Assembly (NCBI GenBank): GCA_950295325.1 | Contig: OX485803.1 | Location: 41,183,554-41,247,553, forward strand | Reading direction: 5' to 3' | Source: Polytrichum commune | Taxonomy: Eukaryota; Streptophyta; Polytrichopsida; Polytrichales; Polytrichaceae | Length of the DNA stretch: 64,000 nt | Shown: positions 62,409 through 64,000 of the stretch, in pieces | Layout of the letters: each line of letters begins with the position of its first letter | How positions within the stretch are numbered: the stretch's first letter is position 1 | Notes under the pieces: model-generated | Told to the model about the DNA's origin: nothing | Database searches by the model: none | The model's input: the letters and a program-made list of their open reading frames with translations, nothing else | Made by a program: the position numbers and the translations under genes

Positions 62409-63059
62409 GTTCATATCAGGTGCAAAGAGAGACACAAAATCCGCTACAATTTTATCCACTTGGCAAATGTCGGACTAAAACACAACTATGAAGTGGGAAC
62501 AAAAGGTAGAAATTTAGCACCGGGCCTATGATGTAAACGCCCAGCCTATTTAGACAACTTGTGGTGTGAAATCAAATCATTAACAAGTGCTTCACAATTT
62601 TTTGCAAATATCAAGAAGACTAGTTAGGGTCAGCTAGGTTTAGACTTTTAGGTAATTATATGATTATATGTTAAATGCTATACTACATATAATAATGTTT
62701 CGCACACCTAGAGCATCTCATATTATGTGTAGTTATTTTATGAATTTTATTCACAATTAACATATTAGACCCTATATTTCATCGCATGTAATACTTATGT
62801 TTTTCGTTAATTCCCTCCCCCCTCCCCGAGCCTACTTGATGGCTGACCTTTATTCTTTAACCCACTAGTTAAGAGTCATTCTCCCTATGTTGTGTGTGAC
62901 CATCGATATGTCCATTTAAATTAACACACGATCTTCAATTTCATAACAAGCGGCTAGTCGCAAGATTGTTGTGCCCTATTATTGTCTTGTATACGTGGCT
63001 CATTCCGGTTGGTTGTCCAATCAAGGCCAAAGTTTGGCTCATTTTAGAGACCACTTTAG
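62409..63059. other. Intergenic DNA
   Basis: No supported gene. CCTATGATGTAAACGCCCAG near 62526-62545 resembles a Tourist family C end, but no partner end was found. Confidence 0.4.
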
Positions 63060-63071
63060 ATCAACACTCAC

Positions 63072-63440
63072 GGGCACCACGGGCCTTGGCTTGGTAGTTA
63101 GGGCTCATGGCCCCCAATGAGGAGGTTGTGGGTTCTATTCCCCATGCCGGCGTGGTGCTCACCACCTTAGTCCACCCAACTATGGTGGGGGGTCCTTGGA
63201 CCTTGTTGTATGGGTACCTCAAAGCCCTTTGGGGGGATACCATGTCCGGTATCTTCAAGGCACTAGTGGCTAGCTAGGAACTAGTATAGTGTGTCACTAT
63301 AGTGTCCATCCTCGAAAGGGGAGAGTAGTATTGTCCCAATTGTCCCCTTGTCCAGTGGGTATCGGGTCATTGGCATTACGAACGGACACTTTATTCACGC
63401 CGGCCCCTTGCTAAAAAGGGACCGGAGTTTCTATCTATCT
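63072..63440 (+). mobile_element. tRNA-derived SINE, 369 bp
   Basis: A GC-richer insert flanked by a perfect 12-bp target duplication, ATCAACACTCAC (63060-63071 and 63441-63452). Near the 5' end are a degenerate internal A box (about 63090-63102, in GGCTTGGTAGTTAGGG) and a B box GGTTCTATTCC (63131-63141), spaced as in a Pol III tRNA-type promoter. The 3' end is a short (TCTA)n tail, matching plant SINEs that end in simple repeats. It looks whole. Confidence 0.88.
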
Positions 63441-63589
63441 ATCAACACTCACTTAACTTACAATTGGACTCCACTTGAAGAACGAGTTACTAACACCATC
63501 AAATCATAACATATATGTGGGCGAGTACAGTTGGTTGTCAAAGACTTTGGCCTATTTCAAAGACCACCCCTAGGCCTCTTCCCTCAAGT

Positions 63590-63760
63590 TGAAGCCCAAT
63601 GAATAAGATATTCATACGAGTTAAAAAAAATCAAGAGGAAAATGGCTACACACACGACTTGGATTTGCTAATCATCTTGCACTAATCTTGCTTTTCAAAT
63701 CCTACAAGAAGTGGGTGCAGAGCTAAAAGTGCCCATTCCAGACTTGCTTACCTTACAAGT
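63590..63760 (+). repeat. Dispersed repeat family R1, copy 7 (3' part only)
   Basis: Carries the end block of R1 (GGATTTGCTAATCATCTTGC, AAATCCTACAAGAAGTGGG, GTGCAGAGCTAAAAGTG) without the left part. Confidence 0.55.
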
Positions 63761-64000
63761 TAACCTTGAAAAAGCTTGAAATATTCATACCTCTCAACAC
63801 CCATTGTCGGGTGCAATCAGTGAGCACACTTGGCTAGAGAGTTACTAGCATGCAAGGGCCAATGCACATGGTGGTGCTTGCGAAATTGAAATGAAAGTAA
63901 AGACCTAGGGCGGATTTCCCTTTGTAATACTAAGAGGAATCCTCGTTTTACGTAATTGCACCCCACGTATTTCAAAATGCACTAAGTTTCTTGGCGAGGC

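Overview
This is nuclear DNA of a land plant. The evidence is the plastid-targeted RNA polymerase sigma factor, the plant-type DEAD-box helicase RH24, GT-AG introns of plant type, U5 snRNA genes carrying the plant snRNA promoter element (USE), and Tourist-like, Stowaway-like and tRNA-derived SINE insertions. A multi-exon gene resembling a ciliary protein suggests a lineage with swimming sperm (a moss, liverwort, lycophyte or fern, less likely a cycad or Ginkgo), but that is inference. The species cannot be named from the sequence alone.

Layout. 1-5.8 kb: a family-2 glycosyltransferase gene on the minus strand (5 coding exons), with a probable spliced leader near 7.2-7.5 kb that holds a 24-codon upstream ORF. 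10.3-14.4 kb: a 9-exon, 591-codon plastid sigma factor gene on the minus strand, headed by a GC-rich upstream region. 15-19.7 kb: gene-poor AT-rich DNA. 19.7-26.3 kb: eight U5 snRNA genes on the minus strand, in tandem units of about 580 bp, in two duplicated blocks (3 and 5 units). 28.6-37.2 kb: an 11-exon plus-strand gene for a 486-residue protein with DI-x-GA / PLDPxY repeats and one degenerate EF-hand. 40.0-44.0 kb: a 4-exon minus-strand gene for an unrecognised 547-residue protein. 45.7-46.7 kb: diverged tandem repeats. 50.9-57.7 kb: an 8-exon minus-strand RH24-type RNA helicase gene. 58-64 kb: intergenic DNA rich in small transposons.

All five protein gene models were built by hand from open frames plus GT/AG borders. 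In each one the intron phases join without a break and the total length is a multiple of three; this is the main support for the exon choices. Mobile DNA is almost entirely small and non-autonomous: two Tourist/PIF-Harbinger-like families with TTA/TAA target duplications, one minimal Stowaway, a third terminal-inverted-repeat family (one copy carrying a nested Tourist insertion whose empty site is seen in another copy), a SINE with a perfect 12-bp target duplication, and a dispersed repeat of unknown class. I saw no reverse transcriptase, integrase, capsid or transposase gene.

Functionally, U5 snRNA is the exon-aligning core RNA of the spliceosome and RH24 belongs to the DDX42-like helicases linked to the SF3b/U2 snRNP, so two splicing-related loci lie within 25 kb of each other. 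I regard this as chance. The sigma factor and the glycosyltransferase both have organelle-targeting-like N termini.
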